Source of the DNA: Micavibrio_B sp044238965
GTDB taxonomy: Bacteria; Pseudomonadota; Alphaproteobacteria; Micavibrionales; Micavibrionaceae
Direction of reading: 5' to 3'
DNA length: 13,410 nucleotides
Assembly: GCA_044238965.1 (NCBI GenBank)
Contig: JBIICJ010000042.1
Location: forward strand, 1 to 13,410
This document shows, piece after piece, positions 12,894 to 13,410 of the stretch. How positions within the stretch are numbered: the first letter of the stretch is position 1; each line of letters starts with the position of its first letter. Position numbers and translations under genes: made by a program. Under the pieces are notes generated by a model. It was not told the origin of the DNA, did not search any database, and worked only from the letters and a program-made list of their open reading frames with translations.

Positions 12894-13102
12894 TGACTAC
12901 ATCTCATGCGGAATTAATGGAAAGAGATTTTGCTAAATCAAAAGGTAAAAAAGAATATAGATTAGAGACTCTTCTAGATAAAGAGGGCGATTACTTATCA
13001 AGAAGATTCAAAGGAATTGAGTCCGAAGTTCATATTGAATATGGCGAAGATGTACAGGAATACGCCATAAGATATCAAGGAGCTGAGTATGCTTGCCGAT
13101 AA
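12893..13102 (+). CDS. Unknown 69-aa protein between nuoE and nuoF
   Basis: I do not recognise this protein. It is small, soluble and highly charged, with an N-terminal helical segment rich in lysine and glutamate and a C-terminal half that looks like beta strands (V-H-I-E-Y-G-E-D-V-Q-E-Y-A-I-R-Y). No cysteine motif or membrane helix is visible. It has a Shine-Dalgarno AGGGG (12881-12885) 7 nt before the ATG, a TAATG overlap with nuoE, and a 14-nt overlap with nuoF, whose own Shine-Dalgarno lies inside it. Five of its six arginines are AGA, whereas nuoE uses AGA once in about ten. It is probably expressed, because it sits in the operon with ordered coupling signals. It may be an acquired accessory factor of complex I or an unrelated passenger. 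Confidence 0.68.
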   Translation: MTTSHAELMERDFAKSKGKKEYRLETLLDKEGDYLSRRFKGIESEVHIEYGEDVQEYAIRYQGAEYACR

Positions 13103-13410
13103 AGACAGAATTTTTACAAATTTATATGGTTGGGAGTCTTTCTCATTATCTGCGGCGCGGGCGCGCGGTGATTGGGATAACACCAAAGACATTATTGCGT
13201 GGGGTCGTGATAAAATCATTGATGAGATGAAAAAATCGGGTCTGCGTGGTCGCGGTGGTGCGGGTTTTCCCACGGGTATGAAATGGTCATTCATGCCAAA
13301 AGAATCAACTGATGGTCGCCCTAGTTATTTAGTCATTAATGCCGATGAATCAGAACCAGGTACATGCAAAGACCGTGATATTTTACGTCATGACCCGCAT
13401 AAATTACTCA
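13089..13410 (+). CDS. nuoF: NADH-quinone oxidoreductase subunit F (3' end missing)
   Basis: NuoF (51-kDa type) binds NADH, FMN and the 4Fe-4S cluster N3, and is the electron entry point of complex I. The window holds the first 107 codons. The start M-L-A-D-K-D-R-I-F-T-N-L-Y-G matches the alphaproteobacterial family. The glycine-rich flavin/NADH loop G-L-R-G-R-G-G-A-G-F-P-T-G-M-K-W (51-66) is followed by N-A-D-E-S-E-P-G-T-C-K-D-R (84-96), which contributes to FMN binding. The ATG at 13089 has an excellent Shine-Dalgarno AAGGAG (13077-13082) with 6-nt spacing, located within the preceding 69-aa gene, which it overlaps by 14 nt. The gene continues beyond the window. Confidence 0.96.
   Translation, partial: MLADKDRIFTNLYGWESFSLSAARARGDWDNTKDIIAWGRDKIIDEMKKSGLRGRGGAGFPTGMKWSFMPKESTDGRPSYLVINADESEPGTCKDRDILRHDPHKLL

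Noticed and set aside
12998..13294. Minus-strand 98-codon frame opposite nuoF
   Set aside because: It is antisense to the clearly coding nuoF N-terminus and the 69-aa gene.

Overview
This window looks like a chromosomal stretch of an alphaproteobacterium with moderately A+T-rich DNA. The evidence is the linkage tig–clpP–lon–hupB–tRNA-Val followed by a nuo (complex I) operon, separate nuoC and nuoD genes, alphaproteobacterial-type NuoE/NuoF sequences, and tRNAs with encoded CCA ends. I cannot name the order. The closely linked pseudopilin-like genes and the low GC content would fit an under-sampled lineage such as Micavibrionales, Holosporales or a Rickettsiales relative, but that is a guess.

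Left part (1-4500): a protein quality-control block on the + strand. It holds the 3' two thirds of trigger factor (tig), clpP, lon and hupB, closed by a strong intrinsic terminator. clpX, which commonly lies between clpP and lon in this phylum, is absent from that position. clpP is preceded by a perfect 12-bp inverted repeat that would bury its Shine-Dalgarno sequence, and lon is preceded by a sequence resembling a sigma-32 heat-shock promoter.

Middle part (4500-8600): an accessory-like interval bounded by tRNA-Val and nuoA. It contains a 22-bp duplicate of the 3' end of tRNA-Val, two divergent unknown genes (145 and 121 aa), alanine dehydrogenase (ald), tRNA-Asp, and a tandem pair of paralogous secreted pseudopilin-like proteins with a possible EF-hand-like calcium loop. 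The second pseudopilin has an eight-C tract near its 3' end, where a one-base slip in either direction would remove the C-terminus.

Right part (8600-13410): the start of the complex I operon, nuoA-B-C-D, a Nudix hydrolase gene, nuoE, a 69-aa unknown gene and the start of nuoF. The nuo genes are tightly packed (TAATG and ATGA overlaps). The Nudix gene and nuoE have their own promoter-like sequences. The 69-aa gene is translationally embedded between nuoE and nuoF but uses AGA for five of six arginines, unlike its neighbours.

Recurring themes not explained by the gene list are: (1) three genes (first pseudopilin, nuoA, Nudix) whose -10 element ends exactly 6 nt before the ATG and which lack a usable Shine-Dalgarno, suggesting leaderless transcripts; and (2) hairpins whose 3' arm carries the AAGG of a ribosome binding site (clpP, the 145-aa gene and, less directly, nuoB).
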